Source: Sergeia podlipaevii (lineage: Eukaryota > Euglenozoa > Kinetoplastea > Trypanosomatida > Trypanosomatidae). From it: a DNA stretch of 50,646 bases. The stretch spans positions 1 through 50,646 of the forward strand of contig JASANZ010002128.1 of assembly GCA_030849805.1 (NCBI GenBank), given 5' to 3'. A program made the translations under genes and the position numbers. Every line of letters begins with the position of its first letter. The first letter of the stretch is position 1. The notes beneath the pieces are model-generated. The model made no database searches. It was given only the letters and a program-made list of their open reading frames with translations, and was not told where the DNA came from. Shown here in pieces: positions 1 through 10,164 of the stretch.

Positions 1-438
1 ACCGAATGTGTTGGTGGCAAGTTTCGGCAGATACTTTTTTTTGAGAGCCTCGTTTGCGTAACGCAAAAAGACGCCCACACACACGGTATTATGAACATCA
101 ACGGCTGTTGCCAGCGCTGCGTCGTGACGTGCGATCTCCTCGATAGCCAGAACAGTAGAGAAGAAATTCATACCACCGCCTTCGAGCTCTGCAGGGATCT
201 CCATGCTCATAAGGCCAGCCTTAAAGGCCTCTTCAATCACCGTGGGATGCATCTTGCCCTTCTCGTCCATCTCCTTTGAGCGAGGAGCAACTTCCTTGAG
301 ACAGAAGGTTCGTACTGTATCCACAAGCATCCTCTCGTCATCTGTCAGACGAGTAACAGGAGTGGGTGCGCCTGTAACAGCAGCGGACATAGCCACTGCT
401 GTGCGGCGCATAAGGGGCATACTAACACGGCGGAACAT
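1..438 (-). CDS. Short/branched-chain acyl-CoA dehydrogenase, N-terminal part (3' end beyond window)
   Basis: The reverse strand is open from an ATG at 438-436 to the window edge, giving 146 codons with no stop. Residues 1-25 (MFRRVSMPLMRRTAVAMSAA) are Arg-rich, lack acidic residues and look like a mitochondrial presequence. The rest matches the N-terminal alpha-helical domain of acyl-CoA dehydrogenases, best the ACADSB type: LTDDERMLVDTVRTF, then KEVAPRSKEMDEKGKM, GLMSMEIPAELEGGGMNF, TVLAIEEIARHDAALA and YLPKLAT. Such flavoenzymes oxidise short or 2-methyl-branched acyl-CoAs in the mitochondrial matrix and pass electrons to ETF. The flavin-binding and catalytic-base regions lie outside the window, so substrate class is inferred. 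It would be the most downstream gene of the array shown. Confidence 0.85.
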   Translation of the reverse strand, partial: MFRRVSMPLMRRTAVAMSAAVTGAPTPVTRLTDDERMLVDTVRTFCLKEVAPRSKEMDEKGKMHPTVIEEAFKAGLMSMEIPAELEGGGMNFFSTVLAIEEIARHDAALATAVDVHNTVCVGVFLRYANEALKKKYLPKLATNTFG

Positions 439-1006
439 TTTAAAGAAGAAATGAATTTATAGATCGCTATAAAATATCTTTCGAATACTCAGAACACACA
501 GTATATATATATGTGTATATATTTTCAGCTTGATTGGCCTATTTGATCCTTTACGCAACACCCCTAGGCACATCAAAAAAAATAATAATAATAAGAAAAC
601 CAGTATGGAATAGTCAATAAATAAATGGATGAGATCAAAAAGAGCTGAGGTGCAGTTGTAATCAGAAAAATCACGGTTATTCGTTTTAATAAGTACAGCA
701 CTAGCATTTCCACTGTGCAATGCATACACGTATATCTTACTGCTGTGAGATCAATACGGACGTTCAAGTTTCCACAATAGACGCATGCGCACGCTGGACC
801 ACAAGAAGAAAAAAAAAAAGAGATGAAATACCATAAAAACGCTGCGACACTAAGAGCGCGCATGAAAAAAATAAAAACAATAATTTCATCACTTTTAAAA
901 AAGAAGAATGCTCTTCTTAGCGGAAAATGAAAGATAAACAACAACAGAAAAAAAATATTCTGTGGTTGCATGTATCTTTTAGCTTCACCATTCTCTCCCC
1001 TCTCTT
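439..1006. other. Intergenic region between JmjC-like gene and acyl-CoA dehydrogenase gene
   Basis: AT-rich spacer with short A-runs, a TA-rich stretch near 500-520 and an AAT run near 580-592. On the sense strand it should hold the 3' UTR of the JmjC-like gene and the trans-splice acceptor of the dehydrogenase gene. A sense pyrimidine tract lies at about 880-910. Open frames here are low in complexity and begin without usable context. I see no RNA gene. Confidence 0.6.
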
Positions 1007-3399
1007 TCAAAGAGAGTACCCACAGAGTTCCTCTAGCTTGAATAATCTTTCTTGGTTCACTGGTCTTGTTCTGCTGCGGTCCTTCGTACAAATGGAGACG
1101 CTTTTGCCCGTAAGAGTCGTACAACCATCACCTGAGCACCCCTCAAGAATCTCGTGCTTGACGCGCTGCACGTCATACACGATGGTTTGCTCTTCCACGT
1201 CAGCCGATAACAAGATCTGCTGCACCTCAGCAAGCAAACACGCCTCTCGCTCTGTTCCCATTTCTAATGGTATGTCACAGAGCCAGTTGCACAGTCGCGT
1301 TGCAATACTTGCGTATATAGAGTCCTGCACGCACACTAGCAGCGCAGAGGCAGCCGTGGCAGTTAAACAAACGGTGTCCCATTCTCCTGCGGGGTCGTCG
1401 TCCTCGTCAACTTGGACGCACGCCACCTCACTTGATGCTCGTCTGCCACATGCAAATCCTACGACACGTGGAGTGTTGAAGAACCACAACACCGACGCCA
1501 TCACGTTCTCCACTGAACATTCACCCACAAGCTCGATGGGTTGCATACAATGGTCACGCACAAACTGTTGAAAGGCAGGGAAGCTAGCATCTTGCACCAC
1601 TGTTTGTTCCACCATTGCCCGCATACTTTCCATGTCGGTTCCGAGTTGAATGAGATTGACCATGCCGTACTCCTCCAACGTGTTGACATTCCACTCGAAC
1701 TCCACAATACGGGGGCAAAACGGCAGTGCGTCATCCTCCTCCTCCGTTGCGTCCTGCTCTTTAGTGACTGCCTTCCCATCACTACTAGTATTACTGCTGC
1801 TGCTGGTACTGTCATTTTCGCTACTACCCGTGTCTTCCCACGTCTCCAGTAGACACTTCGCATTGAGTAGATGCACGTCGCCCTGCACAGGGTGCATAAA
1901 AAGTGGCCGGTCAAGTGACGGACTACAGTAAAAGAGAAACGTGCGGCACCACCCATCACCGGGTTGATCCTCTAGTTCTCTCAGATCCAGCATAGATGTA
2001 AACGAAGATTTGAGGACGGCTGCAAGCAGCGTGGTGACGTTGGAAGCCTTATCAAAAAGGTGCGCGCCAACAACACCGCCTCTACTAGTCACAGGAGCCT
2101 CTGCGTCGCTGGCGTCAAAGCGGGAGTAATGCCAGACAGACCCAGTTCTAACAAATCCCTGGGGGCTGTACGATTTGTCTAGTATAATACGCGGAAGAGA
2201 GACGAGCTTTTCACACAACTTAGCCTCAAAGGGCCAGCGCTGGCGCAGAAGAACGGATAGTGGTGCATAATTTGGCACTCGCCCCTGATGCGAGCAGGTA
2301 GAGCGGAACCAATGTGCCGGTGGCAGCGTCGTGTCATCACACTCAAAGAATTGCATGGAAGCGCACACCTTCCTGCGGCAGGTAGGTCGTGCTAGACACG
2401 CTCGTACAGCGGCCATTGTGGGTGGCTCCACAAAGTAGTAGAGCGTTAAATGATGATCCAAGTGAGATACGCGGTAGCCCTTTGGAACACCGATAACGTA
2501 ATGCGGCGTGCGTGGAGGGCCCTCTTCTTTCCTGTCTTGTGAAGTGTCCAACAGACACTCACCCAACGGGGCAAAGCGGTCCTGAAACGCGTCCATCTCA
2601 ATCCTTGCGCCAAGCTCACTACAGGGCATCTTGATCTGAGAAAACTCTACGACGGTACGCAGCAGCAAAAGAGAGAGTCGCGAGTGAGGCCGATAAGGGC
2701 GGTTGTTACCACGGAACGAGGGGTACACGTTGTCATCAAAGAGCACTACATCTACAGTAGTCAGCGGAACCACCTCTGGTAGTAAGATGTCCCCATTGCT
2801 CTTGGCTTGCAGCACTGCATTTTCACGTGTGTACTTCTCGTTCATCAACAGGCAAGTGTTGTCGACGACGTTAACGTGCAGCGCAACACACGTACTGAGA
2901 TCATTGGCGCCAACACCAGTGCTACTGCCGCTGCTACCCTCAGCGTTGTCACTATCCTCAGCTTTGTCTTTATCTCCTTCGGTGCACGAACTGTCACAGA
3001 TTAGCTCGGTGTAGAGCCCCTCGCTCGGTAGAAAGAGCGCCTCCCCTGCACCTTGTGTACACTCATAGATACGTGCATGGTACGCGTCAGGGAACTTGGT
3101 GTAGTCAATACAGTTTAAATCTGCCACCTCGCCAGTGTCAGCGCGTATAAGCAGGTGCTTATCAAGTGGATGGGCAATACGCCAACGCTTGCAGCCACGT
3201 AGAACAACGTGCCACGCATGCGCACCCATCACGCTGACGTGAGTCCGTGTGCCGCTACCGGGCTCCCCCACTGTAAGCCACGCAAAATAAGAATCATGCT
3301 TTAGCAGTAGTGGAGATTGCGCTACCGCTGGTATCTGTGACGATGGCTTTGACTTTCCGGTTTTGTACTTGCTGTTCTCGCCGCTATTGCGACCACGGC

Positions 3400-3430
<31 letters not shown>

Positions 3431-4714
3431 CCGCGGTTCTTGATTCCTACTGTAGTACTGTTGGGGAGTAAATAAACGATCAAGCTGCAATTCTGACAGA
3501 AGCGCGTCACACTGCGCAATGGAGGCTTTGAAATTAAGAATGCCTGGTTCACCTCTCAGCTTTTCACACAGTGCCACATGGCACTGTTGCTGTTGTTGCT
3601 GGTGAAGAGCGTGATGACGTGGAGTAGTGCTCCCGCCTGTTGCAACCGCAGAGAGACTTGCAATGTTGGGAGTGTTCGCGGAGGGTGCGACAGGAAAGTG
3701 TCTGTAGATTTGCTGTGGTTGAGGAGAAGCCGCAAGATACGCGGAAGCATCGCGCTCAGTAGTGCAGTTACTCAAGCTGCTACCACTTTTGCGCAGTTTC
3801 TCACTTCTTCGGCTTTGAAGAATAAGGGCAATGTCTTGCAGCATGAGAAGTGGCCGTCGACCATAGACAGCACTTGAGGTACTGAGCATGGATGCATCAT
3901 CCAAGCCAGCTATAGAGAGCGCGCTGTCCTCTACAGAGCCATTTGACATGTCGTTCCGCAAGCGCCGTGATGGCACACCTGCGCCTTCAGAGCTCATTGC
4001 AGGTAGTAGTATTGTTGTTGCTGAAGCGGCGGCAGCGATAGCAGAAGAGGGCATGTTAGTGCGACGCTGCTGAACTTGTAACGCTTCCACTTTTAATGAA
4101 AGCAGCAGCCGTTCTCGATATGCGTCGTCGTCAATTATATCTATCCCACCTACCGAGGAACCAGCAAGGACCGCGGCAATGCTAGCGTACTGTGGCTGCT
4201 GCTGCTGCTGTAAACGAGGCTTATCAACTAGCGCTGCGGACATGTCCTCTCCACCAGACTGGTTTCTCTGAGCAATCCCACTACCTGTCGTAGGAGCAAG
4301 TCCACGTCTCTGCCGACTGTTAAGGTGTCGCTGTACCTGGGATTCGTTGTCCTGTGTATCGTCCCCTAAGTGTTGATGTGGTGGCTGATAATAATGATGG
4401 GAGGCAGAGTAGTACATGGCACTTTCTTCGAAGTTAAGACTGGCATCACCGCCGTAGTACCGTGGATGCTGCACAGAGCCAGCCGTCTGTATCGCAGCGC
4501 ACTCAGCTGCAGCTGTCTCCGCATCGTAGTGCTGATATTCTGAAAGGTACTGGACGTAGTCACTCGCAAATTCCCGCAGTGCTGGAGCGCAAACAGAAAA
4601 TGCGTCTGTAAGCAACCACGGTGTGAGCGTGTGCTCTTTTCTTCTAAACCGTTCTTCTGTAACGTCGACGGAGTCAATACGCTCGATTGCCAGAGCTGAT
4701 GGTATTTTCTCCAT
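1007..4714 (-). CDS. Large JmjC/cupin-like protein with degenerate metal site
   Basis: 1235 aa from the ATG at 4714-4712; the frame stays open nine codons upstream, but only through a TTG and across a likely splice acceptor (AG at 4745-4746). The centre, about residues 475-600, resembles the JMJD6/cupin-8 class of 2-oxoglutarate oxygenases: SYFAWLTVGEPGSGTRTHV, then HAWHVVLRGCKRWRIAHP, then YECTQGAGEALFLPSEGLY. In that family His-x-Asp and a later His bind iron. Here His492 is kept, but the Asp position is Ser494 and the distal His position (around 569) reads Tyr-Thr, while the Lys of the GxKRW motif remains. The N-terminal 430 residues are low complexity with poly-Gln runs, the longest at 428-438. 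The C-terminal half (about 700-1235) is not recognised. Possibly a protein-binding pseudo-oxygenase. Confidence 0.8.
3402..3428. repeat. CAG/CTG trinucleotide run encoding poly-Gln
   Basis: About nine CTG units on the plus strand read as CAG on the sense strand and encode a nine-Gln run just before the JmjC-like domain. Such runs are prone to length variation. Confidence 0.85.
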
Positions 4715-5672
4715 GAGAGGTTCTGCACAAGTGGTAATCAAAAGCTAAAAAGAACACACAAGAAAAGCGCAAAAGCAGTAGTTATTTACAATTTTGAAAA
4801 TTGAAATAAAAGAAGCAATCCGCCACCAAAATGCGCTAAAGTATATATATATGTACAACTAAAACAACAAAGAAAGCGGGCGAATGCTTTTATTTTGATG
4901 GATCAAGCCAAATTTAGATAGAAATAACACTAATAATAATGATAATAACACTATAATTATTCTAAAAAATTAATCGGGGAATGCTAATATATATATATGT
5001 CGTTTTAAATGCTTCGGTTGCTAGATAGATAGATAAAAAAAAGGAAAAATGATCACTAATTGAAATATTGTTTTATAAGTAATACCCCCTTAAGAATTTT
5101 TTTTTTTTGAAAAGCAGTATGCTATTCAAAAACGAATTGAAGGCAGTAATAGCTACCCCTCCGGTATTTCCTTCGAATTTCTTTTTGTATGAAGTGAGTC
5201 AATCTACTACGACTAGATGGTATTGTGTGAAGAAGATGCGCTAAATTGCAAAATAATAATAATAATATAATAATGAATGAAGATAGCCTTTGAGGGTGAA
5301 ACAATAGTTGAAGAACGACTCCTTTCTCAATATGTTTCTCAACAAGGTTAGTACTAATTGACAAAAAAACAGACTTTGCCAAGACTTAATCTGCATTCTT
5401 ATTTTTTAAAGATAGTTGCAATTTAAAGAATGATCAAGGGAAAAAGACATAAAAACAAGCAATTTTCAGAGCAGAAAAGTGAAGTACACTAAACAAAACA
5501 ATCAAATTTTCTTTAAATTTTTTTTTTTTTTTGCGAATCAGTCGCTCCATCTTTATGTTCCTTTTATTCTCGCTTGTCCTTTGTTTTTTTTTTAAAGAAA
5601 GGCAAACCCCTGTATACCAAAGAGCAACAACAGAAGAAAAAAGAGCTTGGTTATACAGAGAATGGGACACTC
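4715..5672. other. Intergenic region between MFS transporter and JmjC-like gene
   Basis: AT-rich spacer with TA runs near 4840 and 4990, a GATA run near 5021-5033, an AAT cluster near 5255-5270 and a long A/T run near 5519-5532. It holds the 3' UTR of the transporter and the acceptor region of the JmjC-like gene. The minus-strand frame at 5122-5382 begins with TTG and is low complexity, so it is not called. Confidence 0.6.
4745..4765 (-). promoter_or_regulatory. Candidate spliced-leader acceptor, JmjC-like gene
   Basis: On the sense strand a pyrimidine-rich stretch ending TGTTCTTTTTAG supplies the first AG (plus-strand ct at 4745-4746). This predicts a 30-nt 5' UTR before the ATG at 4714 and removes the TTG-initiated N-terminal extension. 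Confidence 0.5.
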
Positions 5673-7142
5673 TCAGACATCCTCCAGAAGCGTCGTTAGC
5701 TCCTTACAATGGACCACGTGTACGCACGAACTCCCATCATCGCTATTCATCTTCCGAGTCTCCAGGCCCCCATTGCCGTTGCGGCTGTCGTGTGTCTCAA
5801 CAGCAGCCGACGTCATCGTATGGTGCTCACGGCCATAGCGCCGCTGCGCACACCATACTAATGCACAGGAACCATACACAGTGATCCCGTTTATCATAAA
5901 GGGCACACCACACAGGATGGAATTGGAGGGATAGGTGGTCATCGACCACTTAAGCAGAAATCCAAATAAAAGCGCGAAGAAGACCTCACACGCATTGTGT
6001 ATCGTCCCGACCATGCCAAGAGCAATACCGGAGATACCCCACGGAGACGCGATGGAGGTAACACGAGCGTTTAAGATGGAGGTAGCCATGATACCAACCC
6101 CAACCACCAGATGAACGATGTAAACCGCAACTCCGTCAAAGACCAATGCGTAGCACATGATGCCCGTACCCCCGGCAAGTAAAAAAATAATTAGCGCAGG
6201 AAAGATAACATCGTGCGCGATCAACAGCTTCATGCCAAACGATTGCGCGACTATCGTAACAAGTGCGGTAAAAGCCAAGACGTAGCTGACCTCTGTAAGA
6301 CCCCAACCAAGGCGGTAATTGAGAAAGAGCACCAACATCAAATTTGTGTTCATGATTGCCACGCGCAGTATCACAGCAGCGAGCATTGTACATAGAAGCA
6401 GGTGGTCATGAGTAATGATGCGCATAGCACGCTGAAAGAGAGCCTTGCGTCCTTCCACATTCTCCGCGCCACTAGCGGCTTCACCCGCCTCCTCTACTAT
6501 TTTACTATTAACGTCCTTGCTATAACCACTTTGAGCCATTGCCCCTCCCTTTGTGCGAGATAGCTGCTGAACATTTGGAGGAATTCTCAGTGTCAGCGTC
6601 ATCCCTGCTGACACCATGCCAAGAAGGCAGGCAAAGCCAAGTGGGACTTGGCGCGACCACCTGCTCAGCAGTCCGCACAACAAAGAGCCAAAAAGAGATG
6701 ATACCCCCATTGTAGCGCCGATATACCCATAGGACTGTAAAAGAGCATCGCCAGTGAGAAAGTCTGAGAAAAACGCGTGCAATATAGTAGAGGGGATGGA
6801 AATGGCCGAAGTACGAGCGTACCAGAGGGGAAATATCAGCTTGAAGCGGTCACTTATCACCAGTGCAACCGTGGTGGTGGCATAGTAAAGAACCCACGGT
6901 TTCAGCACTTCGACTCTGCCTACATAATCCGAATAGAACCCACCAACACCACAAAATACGCCTCCTACGAATGCATTCGTGCTGAGAAATACACCCTGCC
7001 ACACTGCAGCAGAGGAAGGATCAATATCTTTCACAATTAGCGGGGTGCTCACATGGAGGACTGTCCAGCTAGTTATGATAATTCCCCATAAGAGGCACAG
7101 TTTGTAGACATAGGCCTTCGCTTCCGGTGGCACTGCATTCAT
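5673..7142 (-). CDS. Major facilitator superfamily transporter
   Basis: 489 aa, ATG at 7142-7140, only 22 nt downstream of a strong splice acceptor. About twelve hydrophobic segments are visible in two halves split by a hydrophilic loop at roughly residues 195-240. The loop between segments 2 and 3 carries a motif A-like GFYSDYVGRVEVLKP. The first half contains WGIIITSWTVLHVSTPLIV and GVFCGVGGFYSDYVG; the second ends in a Ser/Asn/Asp-rich cytosolic tail. The fold and probable role in proton- or solute-coupled transport are clear. The substrate is not. It is only distantly similar to the three transporters at 21-31 kb and does not belong to that set. Plasma or organelle membrane cannot be decided from the sequence. 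Confidence 0.85.
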   Translation of the reverse strand: MNAVPPEAKAYVYKLCLLWGIIITSWTVLHVSTPLIVKDIDPSSAAVWQGVFLSTNAFVGGVFCGVGGFYSDYVGRVEVLKPWVLYYATTTVALVISDRFKLIFPLWYARTSAISIPSTILHAFFSDFLTGDALLQSYGYIGATMGVSSLFGSLLCGLLSRWSRQVPLGFACLLGMVSAGMTLTLRIPPNVQQLSRTKGGAMAQSGYSKDVNSKIVEEAGEAASGAENVEGRKALFQRAMRIITHDHLLLCTMLAAVILRVAIMNTNLMLVLFLNYRLGWGLTEVSYVLAFTALVTIVAQSFGMKLLIAHDVIFPALIIFLLAGGTGIMCYALVFDGVAVYIVHLVVGVGIMATSILNARVTSIASPWGISGIALGMVGTIHNACEVFFALLFGFLLKWSMTTYPSNSILCGVPFMINGITVYGSCALVWCAQRRYGREHHTMTSAAVETHDSRNGNGGLETRKMNSDDGSSCVHVVHCKELTTLLEDV

Positions 7143-7164
7143 GTGAGTCCGTTAACCGTCTAAT

Positions 7165-7190
7165 CTGCAAAAAAAAATATATAAAAAGAA
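7165..7190 (-). promoter_or_regulatory. Spliced-leader acceptor, MFS transporter
   Basis: The sense strand reads TTTCTTTTTATATA, then TTTTTTTTTGCAG. AG lies at plus 7165-7166 and the ATG follows after 22 nt. This is a textbook kinetoplastid trans-splice signal. Confidence 0.65.
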
Positions 7191-7766
7191 ATATTGATCA
7201 ATTTTTCTTTGGCGCAAACACACCCACTGCTTACTAAGGTGGTAAAAAGATATTCGTCTTTGATTATTATTTTTTCTCGAAATTACAAAAGCTACAAATA
7301 CAACTTTTTTAGCTTTAAAAAAAACCCCAACAATGTGCAAACAGTCCTATCAGCAATGAAAACAGATATTTGATTGAGAGTGAAGAAAGAGAATCCAAAA
7401 AAAAAAGCGCAAAAATGTATACACTTACCACTTTCCTGCGTATGGTTCACTAGATAAATAAATAAATAAATAAATAGAGTATCTTTGAAGAATATATAAA
7501 GGGAGAAAACAGGAAAGCAAAACAATCTTTTAATAATATATACAGAGGATGAAAAAAATATATATATGGCAAGTACAAAGCATGACATTACCTTCGATAA
7601 AGAGTAAAACATAGCCAATCCATGAAAAATGTAGATCATTTTTTTTTCTTTAAAGATATATAAATGATTTTTTAAAAAATGAGAACAAGAAACAATTTTA
7701 AAAAGGCACTGTAGGTGCCGCTACTGTTTTGATGGCTCCACTATCCATAGAAAGCAGAGGGGTAAG

Positions 7767-7789
7767 ATATATATATATATATATATATA
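7767..7789. repeat. TA dinucleotide microsatellite
   Basis: Uninterrupted AT/TA alternation of about 23 nt in the intergenic spacer. Confidence 0.9.
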
Positions 7790-8192
7790 CTAAAAAAAAA
7801 AAAGTGGGCCGCTTCCATTTTAAGCAAACATATCAGCAAACATATATGCTGAAAAATATGCAATCGTAACGTCCTTCAAGTAAGAAATAAACAAAGAATG
7901 CTCATACGTGATTTCATGGAAAAAGGAGGCACATAAGGAAAAATATCGTTTTCATGCATACATGTATCTTTTTTCTCCCTGATAATTCTGATGGTTATAA
8001 AGTGCTTATGTGATAGTACTGTCTCTGCATAATAGCAACAGAATAAAAATATGCACCAGTTTTTCCAAAAAAAAAAAAAAGGAATTGACAAAGATACCTG
8101 ACGCTGATTCGTTTTGAAAGAAATAAAGAAACAACAACAACAAAAAAAGGATTACTCTTGTATTATATATATATATAAGATTAGATAGAGGT

Positions 8193-9629
8193 TCACTTCG
8201 CCAGAGATACCACAAAGGCGCCACAACCAGGCTTGTCAATGTTATAGAACGTATTTTCAACACCAAAGCGTGCCTTGAACTTGTTACGAACTGTTGCCAG
8301 CACACGCTCCTTCGCATCGCTGCGAAGCAGCAAAATAATGCAGCCACCAAAGCCGCCACCCATCATACGGCCACCGGCAACCCCATCGTCTTCGTTAATG
8401 AGCTCTTGAATGAAGTCCAACTCTGGAGTGGTGATCTTCATGAGGTCACGCATGCCAGCATGAGCATCATTGAGTAGCTGTCCCACCTTCTTGACACGCT
8501 CCTCCCGCGTCACTGGCACAACGGGAGAGGTCGCTTCGCGGAAGGCCAACGTGCGGACCTGTTCCATTACTTGGTATCTTCCACGCTCATACTCGCCCTT
8601 CTCCAGAACATCTTTGCAGCTGTCGATATACTCAACAGGGGTGGCTGCACTGTTGTTGTGGGCTTTCCCACAGTACTTGGATGGGTTACGAACCAGTTGA
8701 GAAAACGTGAATGGCGCGCAACCAAGTCGCTCCTTCGATATCTTCGTCTGAGCGTTCTCTTGGTCGCTGCGAACTGCGTTATAGAAGCTGGCAGTGCCGC
8801 CCATCAGGTCGTGCTTGATCATGGAATCAATCAGCAGCCATGTATACTCGCCATCTCCGAGAAGCGGGGCAAGATCGCACACGTCAAAAGAGAGGTCGGT
8901 GCAGTCCAGAAACAGAAACTGGTTGGCTTCACCAAAGGCAGAAATAAACTGATCCATGATGCCCACATTGGCACCACAGTACTCCACCTCAATACGCCGA
9001 GCAAGCTTAACGATCTCCAAAAGTTCGGGTTGAGGGATGGTGGGCAGTACTGCGTATCTCCTGTCGTCAGCATGGCCCGCGGGTGCGTGACGGCCATTGA
9101 TAACTGCTTCGAGAGAGCGTAGCAGCCCGACGCAAAATGCCGCGGATGCACTCATGCCAGCACCCACTGTCAGAGTATTGTGGACCGCCATGCAGACACC
9201 ATCAAGCGCAGGGCAGTCGCCTGTGATGCCAAGGTGAGGCAACAGAACACCCAATGCGCCACGGATAAACGTCGTCCACGTCTTTCCGCCAGGACCAGCG
9301 TGCAGATCAGCTGATCCGCTGGCGATTTCGAATCCTTCATTTGCAAAAGTGGAGAAGAAACGAATCTTGCGGTCAGCAGGGGAAGGTGTGCAGTACGCTT
9401 TCACACGACCAACAAGAATGTGGGTGCCTTCTGTGACGGCGGCCGGGCACACCCACCCCCCCATGTAGTCCACGTGCTCGCCAATGTAGTTGACGCGTCC
9501 AGGTGCAAAGGTAAAGAGCAGCCACTCCACGTCACCATCATCATGCACGTGAAACTGCTTCTTGAAGACATCGCGCAACTCCAAGAGCATCGCGTCGAGA
9601 TGCTCATCGCTGTAGGTTTCCCCCGGCAT
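8193..9629 (-). CDS. Galactokinase (EC 2.7.1.6)
   Basis: 478 aa from the ATG at 9629-9627; further upstream codons translate as a Leu/Phe-rich leader that overlaps the probable splice acceptor (AG at 9695-9696), so they are excluded. All three GHMP-kinase galactokinase motifs are present: the signature APGRVNYIGEHVDYMGG with Arg45, Glu51, His52 and Asp54; the ATP loop TVGAGMSASAAF at about 155-165; and GGRMMGGGFGGCIILL near the C terminus. The catalytic base is Asp226 in NVGIMDQFISAFG. It phosphorylates galactose at C1 with ATP, the first Leloir or salvage step toward UDP-galactose. The C terminus (SLAK) is not a canonical PTS1 and I see no PTS2, so glycosomal location is not supported here. 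The key residues look active. Confidence 0.95.
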   Translation of the reverse strand: MPGETYSDEHLDAMLLELRDVFKKQFHVHDDGDVEWLLFTFAPGRVNYIGEHVDYMGGWVCPAAVTEGTHILVGRVKAYCTPSPADRKIRFFSTFANEGFEIASGSADLHAGPGGKTWTTFIRGALGVLLPHLGITGDCPALDGVCMAVHNTLTVGAGMSASAAFCVGLLRSLEAVINGRHAPAGHADDRRYAVLPTIPQPELLEIVKLARRIEVEYCGANVGIMDQFISAFGEANQFLFLDCTDLSFDVCDLAPLLGDGEYTWLLIDSMIKHDLMGGTASFYNAVRSDQENAQTKISKERLGCAPFTFSQLVRNPSKYCGKAHNNSAATPVEYIDSCKDVLEKGEYERGRYQVMEQVRTLAFREATSPVVPVTREERVKKVGQLLNDAHAGMRDLMKITTPELDFIQELINEDDGVAGGRMMGGGFGGCIILLLRSDAKERVLATVRNKFKARFGVENTFYNIDKPGCGAFVVSLAK

Positions 9630-10164
9630 TTTTTTTTCTGATGATGTTTGCTTTGTGGTAAATATAAATAGCAATCTGTTGTGGGAAAAGCAAGCTAACC
9701 AACAAAGTAATAAAAGAAAAAGATAAAGAGAAATTCTAAAAATAAATAGCAATTTATACAACAACAAAAATGTTGTCAAAAAAAAAGTTGTTATCATTAC
9801 TACTCATTCATGGGTTTGCTTCTCCATATTCACGTGCTCGAAAAATGTATGTGTCATCCTTTGTGATCTATGACGCGCTGGATAAGTTTCTGATAACACT
9901 CAGCAATAAAGAGACTACAATCACTAAACACATTGTATGTAGCACAGATACAAACACAAAAAGAAAACGAGAATTTTTTTAAAGTATGTGGTACAGTGAT
10001 GTGATTTCCGCTTCTTCTACTCTTTACTATCCCCATTCCTCAATCTCAAAAAAAAAAAAAAAAAAGTGAGTTGAGAGTTTGTATTTTACAATTTGTCAAG
10101 CAAAACGTGTTAACCAAGCGCGTGTATTAGTCTATAGTGTTGCCATTTTCTCTTGGAGATACTC
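9630..10164. other. Intergenic region between coiled-coil gene and galactokinase gene
   Basis: AT-rich spacer with an A17 run near 10050. On the sense strand a pyrimidine tract at about 9705-9733 precedes the AG at 9695-9696, the likely galactokinase acceptor with a 65-nt leader. No other gene is seen. Confidence 0.6.

Larger units (their letters stand above)
7143..8192. other. Intergenic region between galactokinase and MFS transporter
   Basis: Strongly AT-rich spacer. It contains a (AAAT)n run at about 7454-7475, a TA microsatellite at 7767-7789 and A/T homopolymers near 7630, 7790 and 8070. It should carry the galactokinase 3' UTR and the transporter acceptor. I see no tRNA, snoRNA or protein gene. 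Open frames here are Phe/Leu/Ile-rich translations of A/T runs. Confidence 0.6.

Noticed and set aside
573..1571. Overlapping ORFs of 183 and 214 codons on both strands
   Set aside because: They overlap the end of the JmjC-like gene and the AT-rich spacer. Their translations are Phe-rich or Ser-rich shadows without domain features.
7767..7789. TA-rich runs as TATA promoters
   Set aside because: They occur in almost every spacer as microsatellites, and kinetoplastid protein genes in such arrays do not have individual TATA promoters.
9630..9797. 56-codon hydrophobic N-terminal extension of galactokinase (apparent signal anchor)
   Set aside because: The Leu/Phe stretch is a translated sense pyrimidine tract upstream of the probable acceptor at 9695. 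Galactokinases are not membrane-anchored.
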